A DNA stretch of 64,000 nt from DATDIC01 sp963777625 (GCA_963777625.1 CAVZRO010000013.1:1-64000), one strand, 5' to 3'; shown: positions 1 to 9,798, counted from the stretch's first letter. Numbers and translations are program-made. The notes: a model not told the origin generated them from the letters alone.

Positions 1-68
1 GACAAGCCCGGGCATGACGGTGGGAGCACCGCGCATGACAAGTGCGAGCGCCGGGCGGGACGGTGGCG

Positions 69-1709
69 CTACTCGATGGCGTCTTTTGATCGCGCGATCT
101 CCCGCAGCACGAATTTCTGTATCTTCCCGGTGGAGGTTTTCGGCAGCTCGCGAAACAGGAAGCTACGCGGCACCTTGAAATGCGCCATGTGGTCGCGACA
201 GAAAGCGCGCAATTCCTCCGCGGTGACCGTGGCGCCTGGCTTCACTTCTATGAACGCGCACGGCGCTTCGCCCCATTGCGCATCCGGCTGGGCGACCACC
301 GCCGCCCCTATCACAGCCGGATGGCGATAGAGCACATCCTCGATCTCCAGCGAGGAAATGTTCTCGCCACCTGAAATGATGATGTCCTTGGAACGGTCGC
401 GGATTTTCACGTAGCCGTCCGACTGCATCACCGCCAGATCACCCGTATGAAACCAGCCGCCGGCGAAAGCCGCCTGGGTTGCCGCGGGGTTGGCAAGATA
501 GCCCTTCATGGTGATGTTGCCGCGGAACATGATCTCGCCCATCGTCTCCCCATCCGACGGCACGGGTGACATCGTTTCGGGATTAAGCACCGTCATCGCT
601 TCCTGCATCGGCACGCGCACGCCTTGCCGGCCGTTGCGCTCAGCGCGCCGATCCAGTGGCAGGTCCGCCCATTCCGGGTGCTTGGCGCAGACCGACGCCG
701 GACCATAGGTCTCGGTCAGTCCGTACACATGCGTCAATTCGATGCCGATCCTGTCGGCGCCTTCGATCACTGAAGCCGGCGGCGCCGCCGCGGCTACCTG
801 CCCGGCGATCCGGTGATCGATGCCGCGCCGCATCTCCTCCGGCGCGTTGATCAGCGTGGCATAGACGATCGGCGCGCCGCACATGTGAGTAACCTTGTGC
901 TCGCGGATCGCGTCGAACATCGCCGCCGCCTCGACCCGCCGCAGGCAAACGTTGGTGCCGGCGCGTTCGGCCACCGACCACGGGAAGCACCAGCCGTTGC
1001 AGTGGAATATCGGCAGCGTCCACAGATACACGGCGAACTGCGGCATGCCCCAGTTGACGATATTGCTGACGGCGTTCAGGTAGGCGCCGCGATAGTGGTA
1101 AACGACGCCTTTCGGATCTCCTGTCGTGCCGGAGGTGTAACTTAGCGAAATCGCATCCCACTCATCGGGCGGGTTGCTCCAGGCATAATCGGGATCGCCG
1201 GTACGCAGGAACGCCTCGTAGTTCATCTCGCCCAGCAATTGCCCGTCCTGGCATGCCGGATCGTCGATATCGATCACCAGCGGACGCTCCTTCAGCAGCC
1301 CCAGCGCCTTTTCGACCGTGCGAGAATATTCCCTGTCCGTGATCAGCACACGGGCGCCGCCGTGGCGCAACATGAAAGCGATCGTCTCGGCATCCAGGCG
1401 GGTGTTCAGCGTGTTCAGGACGGCGCCGATCATCGGAACCCCGAAATGGGCCTCGTAGATGGCGGGGACATTCGGTGCCATGACCGCGACGGTATCGTTG
1501 CGACCGATGCCGTAACGGGTTAGCGCGGAAGCCAATCGCCGGCACCGGGCGTAGGTCTCTCGCCAGGTGGAGCGCCACGCGCCATGAATGACCGCGGTCC
1601 GATCCGGATAGATGTAGGCTGCCCGCTCCAGGAACGTGACCGGATTGAGCGGCGCATAGTTCGCCTCGTTCCGGTCGAGGCCGGTTCCATACACCGGATT
1701 TCCCCCCAC
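69..1709 (-). CDS. Fatty acyl-CoA ligase (AMP-dependent synthetase family)
   Basis: Activates a carboxylic acid to its CoA thioester through an acyl-adenylate. The ATP/AMP signature YTSGTTGDPKGV lies near residue 200, a YGLTETYGP block follows in the middle, and the C-terminal domain has the GDLAV and RSKDIIISGGENIS hinge region and the adenylation lysine in TSTGKIQKF. The length (546 aa) fits medium/long-chain or 3-methylmercaptopropionyl-type ligases, and the exact substrate is not readable. The open frame extends 13 codons further upstream. I choose the GTG at 1709 because AGGAGG sits 5 bases before it and no such site precedes the earlier ATGs. It is a lone gene upstream of, and on the same strand as, the amino-acid ABC operon, with no clear functional link. 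Confidence 0.9.
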   Translation of the reverse strand: MGGNPVYGTGLDRNEANYAPLNPVTFLERAAYIYPDRTAVIHGAWRSTWRETYARCRRLASALTRYGIGRNDTVAVMAPNVPAIYEAHFGVPMIGAVLNTLNTRLDAETIAFMLRHGGARVLITDREYSRTVEKALGLLKERPLVIDIDDPACQDGQLLGEMNYEAFLRTGDPDYAWSNPPDEWDAISLSYTSGTTGDPKGVVYHYRGAYLNAVSNIVNWGMPQFAVYLWTLPIFHCNGWCFPWSVAERAGTNVCLRRVEAAAMFDAIREHKVTHMCGAPIVYATLINAPEEMRRGIDHRIAGQVAAAAPPASVIEGADRIGIELTHVYGLTETYGPASVCAKHPEWADLPLDRRAERNGRQGVRVPMQEAMTVLNPETMSPVPSDGETMGEIMFRGNITMKGYLANPAATQAAFAGGWFHTGDLAVMQSDGYVKIRDRSKDIIISGGENISSLEIEDVLYRHPAVIGAAVVAQPDAQWGEAPCAFIEVKPGATVTAEELRAFCRDHMAHFKVPRSFLFRELPKTSTGKIQKFVLREIARSKDAIE

Positions 1710-1766
1710 TGGTTCCTCCTGTTCAGCGATGCACATGATATGCACCATCCGGCGATCATGCTCCAG

Positions 1767-2507
1767 TCAGGGTCCGCCCATGCGTTGCAGGAAGCGACGC
1801 ACGCGGTCCGGCGCATCGGGCTCGAAGAAGGCATCCACTGATGCACGGTGCTGGATGCGGCCATCCTCCATGAAGACGATGTGGTCGGCGGCCCGACGGG
1901 CAAAGCCGAGCTCGTGCGTGACGACGATGCTGGTCATGCCTTCCTCGTGCAATTCCTGCATCACCTGAAGTACCTCGCCGACGGTTTCGGGGTCCAGGGC
2001 GCTGGTGGGTTCGTCGTACAGCATCAGCGCCGGCTCCATCGCCAGCGCGCGGGCGATGGCGACGCGCTGCTGCTGGCCGCCGGAGAGTTCGTCTGGAAAG
2101 GCATGCGCCTTGTCCGGCAGATGCACGCGGCGGAGCAGGTCGTGGGCCAGTTCCCTCGCCTGCCGCGGCGGCGTCCGCTTCACGCGGATTGGGCCGAACG
2201 CGACATTGTCCTCGGCGGAAAGGTGCGGGAACAGCTCGAAATTCTGGAACACCATGCCCATGCGGCGGCGGATAACGGCGGCCTGCCGGCGTGGCGTGCG
2301 GGCAATGTCGTTGCCTTCGAACAGGATGCTGCCGGCGGCAATCGGCTCCAGCAGATTGAGGCAGCGCAGCAGCGTCGATTTCCCGGAACCGGACGGGCCG
2401 AGGATCACCAGGCAGTCGCGCGCGTGCACCGCGAGATCGATGTCTTTCAGTACGTCCAGGCTGCCGAATCGCTTGCTTAACCCGGTCGCGCTCAGCAACG
2501 GAGTCAT
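1767..2507 (-). CDS. Polar amino-acid ABC transporter, ATP-binding protein (GlnQ/HisP type)
   Basis: Cytoplasmic ATPase that powers a polar amino-acid importer. It shows Walker A GPSGSGKST, a Q-loop (VFQNFELFPH), the signature LSGGQQQR, Walker B LMLYDEPTSALD and the switch histidine in VVTHELGFA. The product is 246 aa, the usual size for this subfamily. The ATG at 2507 overlaps the permease stop by four bases (ATGA), showing translational coupling. The same frame stays open to 3260, but that extension is only a shadow of the permease. It is the last gene of the order binding protein, permease, ATPase. Confidence 0.93.
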   Translation of the reverse strand: MTPLLSATGLSKRFGSLDVLKDIDLAVHARDCLVILGPSGSGKSTLLRCLNLLEPIAAGSILFEGNDIARTPRRQAAVIRRRMGMVFQNFELFPHLSAEDNVAFGPIRVKRTPPRQARELAHDLLRRVHLPDKAHAFPDELSGGQQQRVAIARALAMEPALMLYDEPTSALDPETVGEVLQVMQELHEEGMTSIVVTHELGFARRAADHIVFMEDGRIQHRASVDAFFEPDAPDRVRRFLQRMGGP

Positions 2508-3220
2508 CGGACTGCTTCGGGCCTGGCCGACAGATCCACCATCGCGCGGCGTGGCCCGGGCCGGCGACGCAGATGGCGCTCGACGACGGACTGTATCACC
2601 ATGAACAGGGTCGTCATCACCAGATAGTAGATGCCGGCGGCGCTCAGCGTCTCGATGTAGCGGAAATTGCCGGATGCGGTCTGGTCGGCGACCAGCAGCA
2701 GCTCCTGCACGCCGATCACCGAGGCCAGGGCGGATAATTTCAGCATGCTGATGAACTGGTTGCCGATGGGCGGAATGATGATGCGCAGCGCCTGCGGCAG
2801 CACGACCCAGCGCATGACCTGGCGCTCCTCCAGGCCCAGCGCGCGGGCGGCGAGCCGCTGGCCGGGACTGACCGCACGGATGCCGGAGCGCATGATCTCG
2901 GCCATGTAGGCGCCCTCGTTCAGCCCGAGCGCCAGCACGCCGCAGGCAAAACCCGGCAGCAGGATGCCGAAGCTGGGCAGGACGTTGAACGCGAACACCA
3001 GTTGCAGCAGGACCGGCGTGCCGCGAAACAGCCACAGGTAGAACAGCACGGCCACGCGCATTGTGCGCAGGGGAGCTTCCTGGGCCACGGCCAATAGCAA
3101 GCCGACCGCCATCCCGACGGCGAGCGATGCAAGACTGAGCTCGAAGGTGATGGACGCGGCGTGGAAAAAAGCGGCGCTGTTCAGGTACTGCAGCAGCAAA
3201 TGCGGCTGGAACAGCGGCAT
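2504..3220 (-). CDS. Polar amino-acid ABC transporter, permease (HisM/GlnP family)
   Basis: Inner-membrane subunit of the same importer, 238 aa with about five hydrophobic segments. The cytoplasmic EAA loop, which docks on the ATPase, is clear at GLNEGAYMAEIMRSG followed by the PxGQ-like SPGQRLAARALG and LPQALRIIIPPIGNQF. Only one permease gene is present, so the channel is probably a homodimer. It begins seven bases after the binding-protein stop and overlaps the ATPase gene start. Confidence 0.92.
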   Translation of the reverse strand: MPLFQPHLLLQYLNSAAFFHAASITFELSLASLAVGMAVGLLLAVAQEAPLRTMRVAVLFYLWLFRGTPVLLQLVFAFNVLPSFGILLPGFACGVLALGLNEGAYMAEIMRSGIRAVSPGQRLAARALGLEERQVMRWVVLPQALRIIIPPIGNQFISMLKLSALASVIGVQELLLVADQTASGNFRYIETLSAAGIYYLVMTTLFMVIQSVVERHLRRRPGPRRAMVDLSARPEAVR

Positions 3221-3226
3221 CTGCGG

Positions 3227-4030
3227 TCAGAATGGCGAGCTGGCGGCCGGCAGGTTCCATTTCTTGATCAGACCGGTATAGGTTCCGTCGGCGACGGTTT
3301 CCTGCAGCGCTTTTTGCAGAGCGGCTTTCAGACCCGGATCGTCCTTGCGCAGGGCGATTCCCAGTTTCGTATCGGTGTCGTAGGGCGCGCCGCCGGCGGC
3401 ATAGGCGCCGGGCGTTTCATGCAGCAGCGCGGCCAGCGTGCCGGTGGAGACGATGATCGCGTCGGCGCGATCCTGCGTGAGCGCCAGCGCGCAGTTGGTG
3501 GTACCGGGCAGCGACAGCACGGTGACGTCGGGTTTGCCCTGGGTCTTGCAGGTCTCGCCGGCCTGTTTGGCGGAGGTCTCGAACACGGTGCCGGTGGGCG
3601 CCGCGACACGCATCCCGCACAGGGACGCCACGCCCTGAATGTGCTTGGGGTTGCTGGCGCGCACGACGATCTGGTTGCCGACCAGCAGATAGGGGACAAA
3701 GTCCGCCACCTCCAGCCGTTGCGGATTGATGTACATACCGCTGACGACGATATCGATGCGCCGTCCGAGAAGCGCGGGGATCAGGCCCTTGAATTCGAGC
3801 GATGCCAGCGCCGGTTGCAATCCCATCTTCGCGGCAATCGCGTTGGTCAGATCGACATCGAAGCCGGCCGGCTTGCCGTTATCCTCGAATTCGAATGGCG
3901 GAAACGTAAGCGAGCTACCCCAGGTCAGCTTGCCCGGGGTGAGCAACTGCGGCGATTGCGCAAACGCCGGGCTGGGCAGAAGCGCACTGGGCAGAAGCAG
4001 GAGGGCAAGCGCCACGGCCAGTCGCAACAT
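3227..4030 (-). CDS. Polar amino-acid ABC transporter, substrate-binding protein
   Basis: Periplasmic binding protein, 267 aa, family 3 (SBP_bac_3). It has an N-terminal signal peptide of about 24 residues ending in AFA before QSP. The family start is recognisable (LTWGSSLTFPPFEFEDNG, then GFDVDL), as is the ligand-loop block around GTVFETSAK. AAGGAGA lies five bases before the ATG. First gene of the three-gene operon, transcribed away from the nucleoside hydrolase gene, so the 114 bp between them should hold both promoters. The specific ligand cannot be told from the sequence. Confidence 0.92.
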   Translation of the reverse strand: MLRLAVALALLLLPSALLPSPAFAQSPQLLTPGKLTWGSSLTFPPFEFEDNGKPAGFDVDLTNAIAAKMGLQPALASLEFKGLIPALLGRRIDIVVSGMYINPQRLEVADFVPYLLVGNQIVVRASNPKHIQGVASLCGMRVAAPTGTVFETSAKQAGETCKTQGKPDVTVLSLPGTTNCALALTQDRADAIIVSTGTLAALLHETPGAYAAGGAPYDTDTKLGIALRKDDPGLKAALQKALQETVADGTYTGLIKKWNLPAASSPF

Positions 4031-4144
4031 GGTGGTCTCCTTCGCGAAACGGCTGCGGGCGATTTGTTAGCGGATCGCGAGGCGGCAGGCCAGCGGAACG
4101 CTGGTGCCTGGACAGGAGAGGTTGGCGGACGGACGCTGGAGGCT

Positions 4145-5095
4145 ATGGCCATAGTCCCTTCCCCCAACCAGCCCAGACGTCCCGTCATTATCGATTGCGA
4201 TCCGGGCAATGACGACGCGTTTGCGCTGATGCTGGCGTTGGCTTCGCCTGAGCTGGAGGTACTTGCGGTCACCGTCGTCGGCGGCAACGTGGGGCTGGAG
4301 CGGACGCTGGCAAATGCGCTGTCGCTTGCCGCACTGGCCGGGACGTTGGCGCCGGTGTTTGCCGGTGCGGACCGACCCTTGCTCGGTGCGTTCCGCAGCA
4401 AGCCTGCCATCCAGGGTGATGACGGGTTGGGCGGCGTCCGTCTGCCGCGCGGCGGTGATCCGCAGCCGCAGCACGCCGTCGATGCAATCCGGCAGATCGT
4501 GCGCAAGGCGCCGGATCCGGTCACCGTGGTCGGCCTTGGCCCGGCAACCAATCTGGCGCTCGCGCTGGCGACCGAGCCGGCGCTGGCGGAGAATATCGCC
4601 GAGATCGTGCTGATGGCGGGCGCCTGGGGTGAGGGCAACATTACGCCCGCCGCGGAGTTCAACGCATATAACGATCCGGAAGCGTTGCAGATCGTGTTGG
4701 CCTGCCGGCGACCGGTCGTGCTGGCGACGCTGGAGGTCACCGCGCAGGCGTTGGTCACGCCGGACCGGCTCCGCGTTCTGCGACGCGCCGGATCGGGGCG
4801 ATGTCTGAACGCGTTGTGCGACATCCAGGCGGGTATCAGCCCCTCGCCGCGCCTCGGCGGTATCGGCGCGCCGCTGCACGATCCCTGTGCCGTGGCGTGG
4901 TTGATCCGCCCGGAGCTGTTCACCACGCGCGCGTGTCCCGCTGTAGTTGATCTGGCGCCAGGCCCGGACCGTGGACGCACCGTGATCGACCGCTGGGGCC
5001 GCACGAGGTTGGCGGCGAACGTCACTGTGCTGGAAAGTCTGGATGCGTCCGGCTTCTTCGAGCTTCTCGGCGAGCGTTTGAGCAGCCTGCGATGA
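4145..5095 (+). CDS. Inosine-uridine preferring nucleoside hydrolase family protein
   Basis: Hydrolyses the N-glycosidic bond of ribonucleosides for salvage. The calcium-binding N-terminal motif DCDPGNDD lies near residue 16, followed by the family's asparagine-rich site (PAAEFNAYNDPEA) and the C-terminal histidine in PLHDPCAVAW. The product is 316 aa, typical of the family. The frame is open far upstream (to 3161), but that part runs through the opposite-strand binding-protein gene. I take the ATG at 4145, where the similarity starts. The GGAGG at 4138-4142 is very close to it, so a nearby alternative start is possible. It stands alone, divergent from the amino-acid importer. Confidence 0.88.
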   Translation: MAIVPSPNQPRRPVIIDCDPGNDDAFALMLALASPELEVLAVTVVGGNVGLERTLANALSLAALAGTLAPVFAGADRPLLGAFRSKPAIQGDDGLGGVRLPRGGDPQPQHAVDAIRQIVRKAPDPVTVVGLGPATNLALALATEPALAENIAEIVLMAGAWGEGNITPAAEFNAYNDPEALQIVLACRRPVVLATLEVTAQALVTPDRLRVLRRAGSGRCLNALCDIQAGISPSPRLGGIGAPLHDPCAVAWLIRPELFTTRACPAVVDLAPGPDRGRTVIDRWGRTRLAANVTVLESLDASGFFELLGERLSSLR

Positions 5096-5181
5096 TGAAG
5101 GCGCCGCCTGCGGTCGAGTGGTCAGGCTGTATTGGGCGGGCTAATGTGGCAGTGTGAAACGAACAGGAGGGGAGTCGAACA

Positions 5182-6304
5182 ATGAGGCGCAGCCATATCA
5201 TTGGACTTGCGTTGGCGGTCGCTGCCGGCATCGGCGGGGTCGCGCATGCCGACGAGGTGACGATCGCCTCCGCCGGGCCGCTGTCCGGCCCGCAGGCGTT
5301 TTTCGGCGTCACCTGGCAAAACGGGATGCAGCTCTATCTCGATGAGGTCAATAAGTCCGGCGGTGTGAATGGCCACACGTTCAAGTTCGTGAAAATGGAT
5401 GACCAGGCAGACCCGCGCCAGGGAACGCTGGTGGCGCAGAAGCTATGCGATGATGACTCGGTGAAGGTCGTGCTGGGTCACTTCAATTCCGGTGTCGTGC
5501 TGCCCACGCTGCCGATCTACGCGCAATGCGACATGCCGGACATCATCTTCGGCTCCAATCCGGCGCTGACCCAGCAGGGCGTCACCAATATCGTTCGGCC
5601 GGTTCCGAACGACTTTATCCAGGGTGCGCTGCCGGCGCACTATGCCCGCGACGACATGAAGGCCGAGCGCGCCGCGGTCGTGAACGACAAGCAGACCTTC
5701 GGCGAGGGTGTTTCCCGGATTTTTGCCGAGCGGTTCAAGCAGGCGGGTGGGACCGTAACGTCGATATCGCAGGTCAATCCCACCGACGTCGATTTCACCG
5801 CGCTGATCACCCAACTGAAGCAGCAGAATCCGCAGGTTGTCTATCTCGGCGCGGTGATGCCGCAGCTCGCTTTGTTTGCCAAGCAGATGCACGATCTCGG
5901 CCTGGACGCGAAGCTGTTCGTCCCCGATGGCGGCTATACGCCGGACCTTCCCAAGCAGGCCGGCGATGCCGCGGCGCAGGCAATCTATGTCACGTTCCAG
6001 GTGCCACCTTATGATTCCTCGCCCGAGCTGGTCGATTTCACCAAACGCTACACGGCGGCATTCCACTCCGATCCCGGGGCATATTCGGTGTACGGCTATA
6101 TCCTGGCGCAGATCGCGGTGGCGGCGATCAAGAATGCACCGAAGCTGGACCGCGCCGACGCTTATCACGGCGCTGCATTCCACCAAGCTCGACACCATTC
6201 TTGGGCCGGTTTCGTTTGACAAGAATGGCGACCTCGCCGGCGGCGGGCGCGTGTTCCTGTATCATATCGAAAACGGCAAGTTCGTGCTGGCCGGGCATAG
6301 CTGA
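5182..6304 (+). pseudogene. livK: Branched-chain amino-acid ABC transporter, substrate-binding protein (LivK type), one +1 frameshift
   Basis: Periplasmic receptor for the downstream liv permeases. It has a signal peptide of about 23 residues ending AHA before DEV, then the type I binding-protein fold start (VTIASAGPLSGPQAFFG). The first frame ends at 6219 with a nonsense tail. The true C-terminus (LHSTKLDTILGPVSFDKNGD through LAGHS) continues in the next frame to 6304. Removing one T at 6162-6163 restores a normal protein of about 373 aa. AGGAGGGG precedes the ATG. Because the rest is intact and the liv operon is complete, a sequencing insertion is more likely than a dead gene. Confidence 0.85.
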
Positions 6305-6334
6305 GCCGACGGCCTCGCTGATCAGGCCCGGGGC

Positions 6335-7285
6335 ATGACCGGCCTGCTGCTGCAGCAGTTCGTCAACATGGCGACGATCGGGGCGATCTACGCCCTGATC
6401 GCGCTCGGCTACACCATGGTTTACGGCGTGCTGCGGCTGATCAATTTCGTGCATAGCGAGCTGTTCATGCTCGGTGCCTATTTCTGCTACGGGCTGCTGG
6501 CGTTTGGCTTCGGCGGCATCGGATCGGTCGGCGCACTGGCGCTCACGGTGGCATTTTTCGCGGTGTTCGCCTTGGTGGGCTTCACCGGGGTGGCGATCGA
6601 GCGCATTGCCTACAAGCCGCTGCGGCAGGCGACGCGGCTGGCGCCGATGCTCAGCGCGCTCGGCCTGTCGCTGTTCTTCCAGTCCGCTGTGCAGGTACTG
6701 GCCGGACCACAGCCGATCCGCTTTCCCAGCATCTTTCCCGCCACCCGAATAATGGTTGCGGGCGCCGTCATCACCACGACGCAGCTTGGTATCGTCGTGC
6801 TGGCGATCGGGCTGATGCTGCTGCTGGCGGCATTCGTCGCGCGCACCCGGCTGGGGGTGCTGGTGCGGGCGGTGTCCGAAAGTCCACGCACCTCCGCACT
6901 GCTGGGCATCAACGTCGATCGGGCGATCAGCCTGATCTTCTTCATCGGGCCCGGGCTCGGCGGGCTCGGGGGAATCCTGTACGCCAGCTATTATGGGATC
7001 ATGTACCCGACGATGGGGACCATCGTCGGGCTGAAGGCGTTCACCGCCGCCATCCTGGGCGGTATCGGCAGCATTCCCGGCGCGATGCTGGGCGGCTTCC
7101 TGCTCGGCTTCGTGGAGGTTGCCGGGACGGCGCTACTGCCGGTGCTGTCCGGCGGCATCCTGGGCACCGATTATCGGGACATTTTCGCCTTCATCGTGCT
7201 GGTCACGGTGCTGATCTTTCGTCCGACCGGACTGCTGGGGGAACAGATATCGGAAGAAACCATGGTCTATAAGCGGGATTACTGA
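6335..7285 (+). CDS. livH: Branched-chain amino-acid ABC transporter, permease LivH
   Basis: Inner-membrane channel subunit, 316 aa with about eight membrane segments. The N-terminus (ATIGAIYALIALGYTMVYGV then LINFVHSELFMLGAY) and the C-terminal AILGGIGSIPGAMLGG are diagnostic of LivH. It lies 30 bp after the binding-protein gene. Its stop TGA overlaps the livM ATG by one base (TGATG), so the two are translationally coupled. Confidence 0.95.
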   Translation: MTGLLLQQFVNMATIGAIYALIALGYTMVYGVLRLINFVHSELFMLGAYFCYGLLAFGFGGIGSVGALALTVAFFAVFALVGFTGVAIERIAYKPLRQATRLAPMLSALGLSLFFQSAVQVLAGPQPIRFPSIFPATRIMVAGAVITTTQLGIVVLAIGLMLLLAAFVARTRLGVLVRAVSESPRTSALLGINVDRAISLIFFIGPGLGGLGGILYASYYGIMYPTMGTIVGLKAFTAAILGGIGSIPGAMLGGFLLGFVEVAGTALLPVLSGGILGTDYRDIFAFIVLVTVLIFRPTGLLGEQISEETMVYKRDY

Positions 7286-8280
7286 TGGCGAGCGTCTCTC
7301 TTACCCGCAGCGGCTTCCGCGCCGGCCGTGTACTGGTCCGGGCGCTGCTGGTGAGCTGCGTGCTGGCACTGCTGCTGCTGATGCCGCAGGCCGGGCTGTA
7401 TTATGTGCGGCTGGCTGATGACGTGCTGATCTATGTGCTGCTTGCGCTGGGTCTCAATCTGGTGATCGGCTATGCCGGGCTGCTGGACCTTGGGTTCGTC
7501 GCGTTCTACGCGGTGGGCGCCTATTCCTACGCGCTGCTCGCCAGCCCGCAGTTCGGCATTCACCTGCCGTTCCTGGTCATCCTGCCGATCGGCGCGGCGC
7601 TGGCTGCCTGTTTCGGCATCCTGCTCGGCATTCCGGTGCTGCCGTTGCGGGGCGACTATCTGGCGATCGTCACGCTGGGGTTCGGCGAGATCATCCGCAT
7701 CCTTCTGAACAACATGGACGCGGTCACCGGCGGACCGCAGGGCGTGATGATGATCGATGTGCCGCGGGTGGCCGGCTATCCGCTGATCTCGCCACGCGGA
7801 TTCTATTGGCTGCTGCTGGGCATCTGCATCATCGTCGGCACACTGGTGCTGCGGCTGGAGCGGTCGATCCTCGGCAAGGCGTGGGCCGCGATCCGGGAGG
7901 ATCAGGACGCCGCGCGCGGCATCGGCATCAACACGGTGCGGGTAAAGCTCGCCGCGTTCGCCATCAGCGCCTCGATCGGCGGGCTGGCCGGCGTGATCTT
8001 CGCTTCGTTCCAGCGCTATGTCAGCCCGGAGAGTTTCACCTTCAACGAGTCGATCCTGATCGTGCTGATTATCGTGATCGGCGGGGTGGGGAACATACTG
8101 GGCGTGATCACCGGGGCGATCGCGCTGATCGTGCTGCCGGAGGTGCTGCGCGGGGTGGCGGAATACCGCATGATGGCGTTCGGGTTTGTGCTGGCGACGC
8201 TGATCGTGCTGCGCCCCGAGGGGCTGGTGCCGCGCAGCTTCGGGCCCGCCCGGCTGGCGCGCTGGCTGTTCGCGCCATGA
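7285..8280 (+). CDS. livM: Branched-chain amino-acid ABC transporter, permease LivM
   Basis: Second channel subunit, 331 aa, hydrophobic throughout. LivM hallmarks are ALGLNLVIGYAGLLDLGFVA in the N-terminal half, the EAA-like block AIREDQDAARGIGIN and IGGVGNILGVITGA near the C-terminus. The stop overlaps the livG ATG (ATGA at 8277-8280). The leucine/valine-rich N-terminal segment is an ordinary first membrane helix. Confidence 0.95.
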   Translation: MASVSLTRSGFRAGRVLVRALLVSCVLALLLLMPQAGLYYVRLADDVLIYVLLALGLNLVIGYAGLLDLGFVAFYAVGAYSYALLASPQFGIHLPFLVILPIGAALAACFGILLGIPVLPLRGDYLAIVTLGFGEIIRILLNNMDAVTGGPQGVMMIDVPRVAGYPLISPRGFYWLLLGICIIVGTLVLRLERSILGKAWAAIREDQDAARGIGINTVRVKLAAFAISASIGGLAGVIFASFQRYVSPESFTFNESILIVLIIVIGGVGNILGVITGAIALIVLPEVLRGVAEYRMMAFGFVLATLIVLRPEGLVPRSFGPARLARWLFAP

Positions 8281-9122
8281 GCTTTGCGTTCAGCCACATC
8301 ACCAAGCGGTTCGGCTCGGTGGTTGCGATCGACGATGTCAGCATGGAATTCCAGCCTGGGCTGATCTACGCGATCATCGGCCCGAACGGCGCCGGGAAAT
8401 CGACGCTGGTGAACATGGCGGCCGGGTCTTATTCAGTTACCCAGGGGCAGATTCTGCTCGACGGCCGGCCGTTGCAAGGTTTGAAAAAATACCAGATCGC
8501 CCGCGCCGGCTTGGCGCGCACGTACCAGAACATCCGGCTGTTCGATCAGATGACGGTCGCGGAAAATCTGGAGGTGGCGCTATCGCCGACCGAGCTGCGG
8601 CATACCTGGCGTGAGGTACTGGTGCCGCCATACGCAACCCGCGCCGCCGCTCGCCGCCGTGCCACTTGCCTGCAGTTGCTGGAAGAATTCGGGCTTGCCG
8701 ACATGGCGGACACCCATGCGGAGCTGCTGCCGTACGGCCGCCAGCGCATGCTGGAAATCGCCCGCGCGCTGATTAGCGGGCCGCGCGTGCTGCTGCTCGA
8801 CGAACCCGCCGCCGGTCTCAATTCCGGCGAGACGGAGACGCTCAAGCATCGGCTGTTGCGACTGCGCCAGCCTGATCGTGTGATGATCGTGATCGAGCAC
8901 GACATGGAGCTGGTGATGTCGCTGTCCGATCAAATCTACGTCCTGCACCATGGTGCGCTGCTGTTCCGCGGCTCGCCGGCCGAGGTGCAGGCTAACCGCG
9001 AGGTGCAGGAGGCCTATCTGGGGACCGATGACGACCTCGATTCCATCCGCGAGCTTGCTCGCCATCGACGCGCTGGACGCGGGCTACGCCACGAAACAGG
9101 TATTGTCGCGCATCACGCTTGA
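8277..9122 (+). CDS. livG: Branched-chain amino-acid ABC transporter, ATP-binding protein LivG
   Basis: ATPase subunit with Walker A GPNGAGKST, the LivG signature LLPYGRQRMLEIARAL, Walker B LLLDEPAAGLN and a switch region VIEHDMELVM. The last 30 or so residues, after EAYLGT, look wrong and overlap livF by 95 bp. One more G in the run at 9020-9023 would end LivG as EAYLGDR followed by a TGA overlapping the livF ATG. That is the usual LivG ending and the usual liv junction. I infer a missing base there, in which case the true stop is near 9030. As written, the gene reads to 9122 (281 aa). Confidence 0.9.
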   Translation: MSFAFSHITKRFGSVVAIDDVSMEFQPGLIYAIIGPNGAGKSTLVNMAAGSYSVTQGQILLDGRPLQGLKKYQIARAGLARTYQNIRLFDQMTVAENLEVALSPTELRHTWREVLVPPYATRAAARRRATCLQLLEEFGLADMADTHAELLPYGRQRMLEIARALISGPRVLLLDEPAAGLNSGETETLKHRLLRLRQPDRVMIVIEHDMELVMSLSDQIYVLHHGALLFRGSPAEVQANREVQEAYLGTDDDLDSIRELARHRRAGRGLRHETGIVAHHA

Positions 9123-9774
9123 CGTCCGGCCCGGCGAGATCGTGGTGGTTGTCGGTGCCAACGGCGCCGGGAAGACCACGCTGCTGTCGTCGGTTTCGGG
9201 ACTGTGCAGGATCATGGGTGGCCGCATTGTGTTTCAGGGCCGCGAGATCACCGGCTGGCGGCCTGACCGCGTCGCCGCTGCGGGCATCGCGCATTGCCCC
9301 GAAGGACGCCGCATCTTCCAGCGCCTGACGGTGGAGGAGAATCTGCTTGCTGCCTATATCGGGCGGCGGGGCAAAAGCTTCGATGCGTTGCGCGCCGAGG
9401 TGTTCGATCGGTTCCCGATTCTGGCGGAGCGACGCGGCGGACTGGCAAGCCGCCTGTCGGGCGGGCAGCAGCAGATGCTGGCGATCGGCCGGGCGCTGAT
9501 GGCAGAGCCGGACCTCCTGATGCTGGACGAACCTTCGCTCGGCCTTGCGCCGCGGGTGATCACTCAGATCTTCCGCATATTGCTGGAACTGTCCGCGGCG
9601 GGAGTTTCGATCCTGCTGGTGGAACAGAATGTGCGCCTGGCGCTGGAAGTCGGCGATTACGCTTACGTTCTGGAGAGCGGGCGCGTCCGGCTGGATGGGC
9701 AGGCGCAACTGGTGGCCTCACATGCGTCGCTGACCGAGCTGTTCCTTGCCGGCTCCGCGGCGGTGACGGAATAA
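9028..9774 (+). CDS. livF: Branched-chain amino-acid ABC transporter, ATP-binding protein LivF
   Basis: Second ATPase subunit, 248 aa. Family start LLAIDALDAGYATKQVLSRI, Walker A GANGAGKTT, the LivF-specific CPEGRRIFQRLTVEENL, signature LSGGQQQMLAIGRALM and Walker B LLMLDEPSLGLAP. I choose the ATG at 9028 inside the end of livG, since homology begins within a dozen residues and coupling by overlap matches the rest of the operon. Last transporter gene; the racemase-like gene follows after 24 bp and may be co-transcribed. Confidence 0.94.
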   Translation: MTTSIPSASLLAIDALDAGYATKQVLSRITLDVRPGEIVVVVGANGAGKTTLLSSVSGLCRIMGGRIVFQGREITGWRPDRVAAAGIAHCPEGRRIFQRLTVEENLLAAYIGRRGKSFDALRAEVFDRFPILAERRGGLASRLSGGQQQMLAIGRALMAEPDLLMLDEPSLGLAPRVITQIFRILLELSAAGVSILLVEQNVRLALEVGDYAYVLESGRVRLDGQAQLVASHASLTELFLAGSAAVTE

Positions 9775-9798
9775 ATCATTCAGGGGAGTACTCGTCCG

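Noticed and set aside
3161..4144. N-terminal extension of the nucleoside hydrolase frame
   Set aside because: It runs opposite the binding-protein gene and has no hydrolase-like or signal sequence features.
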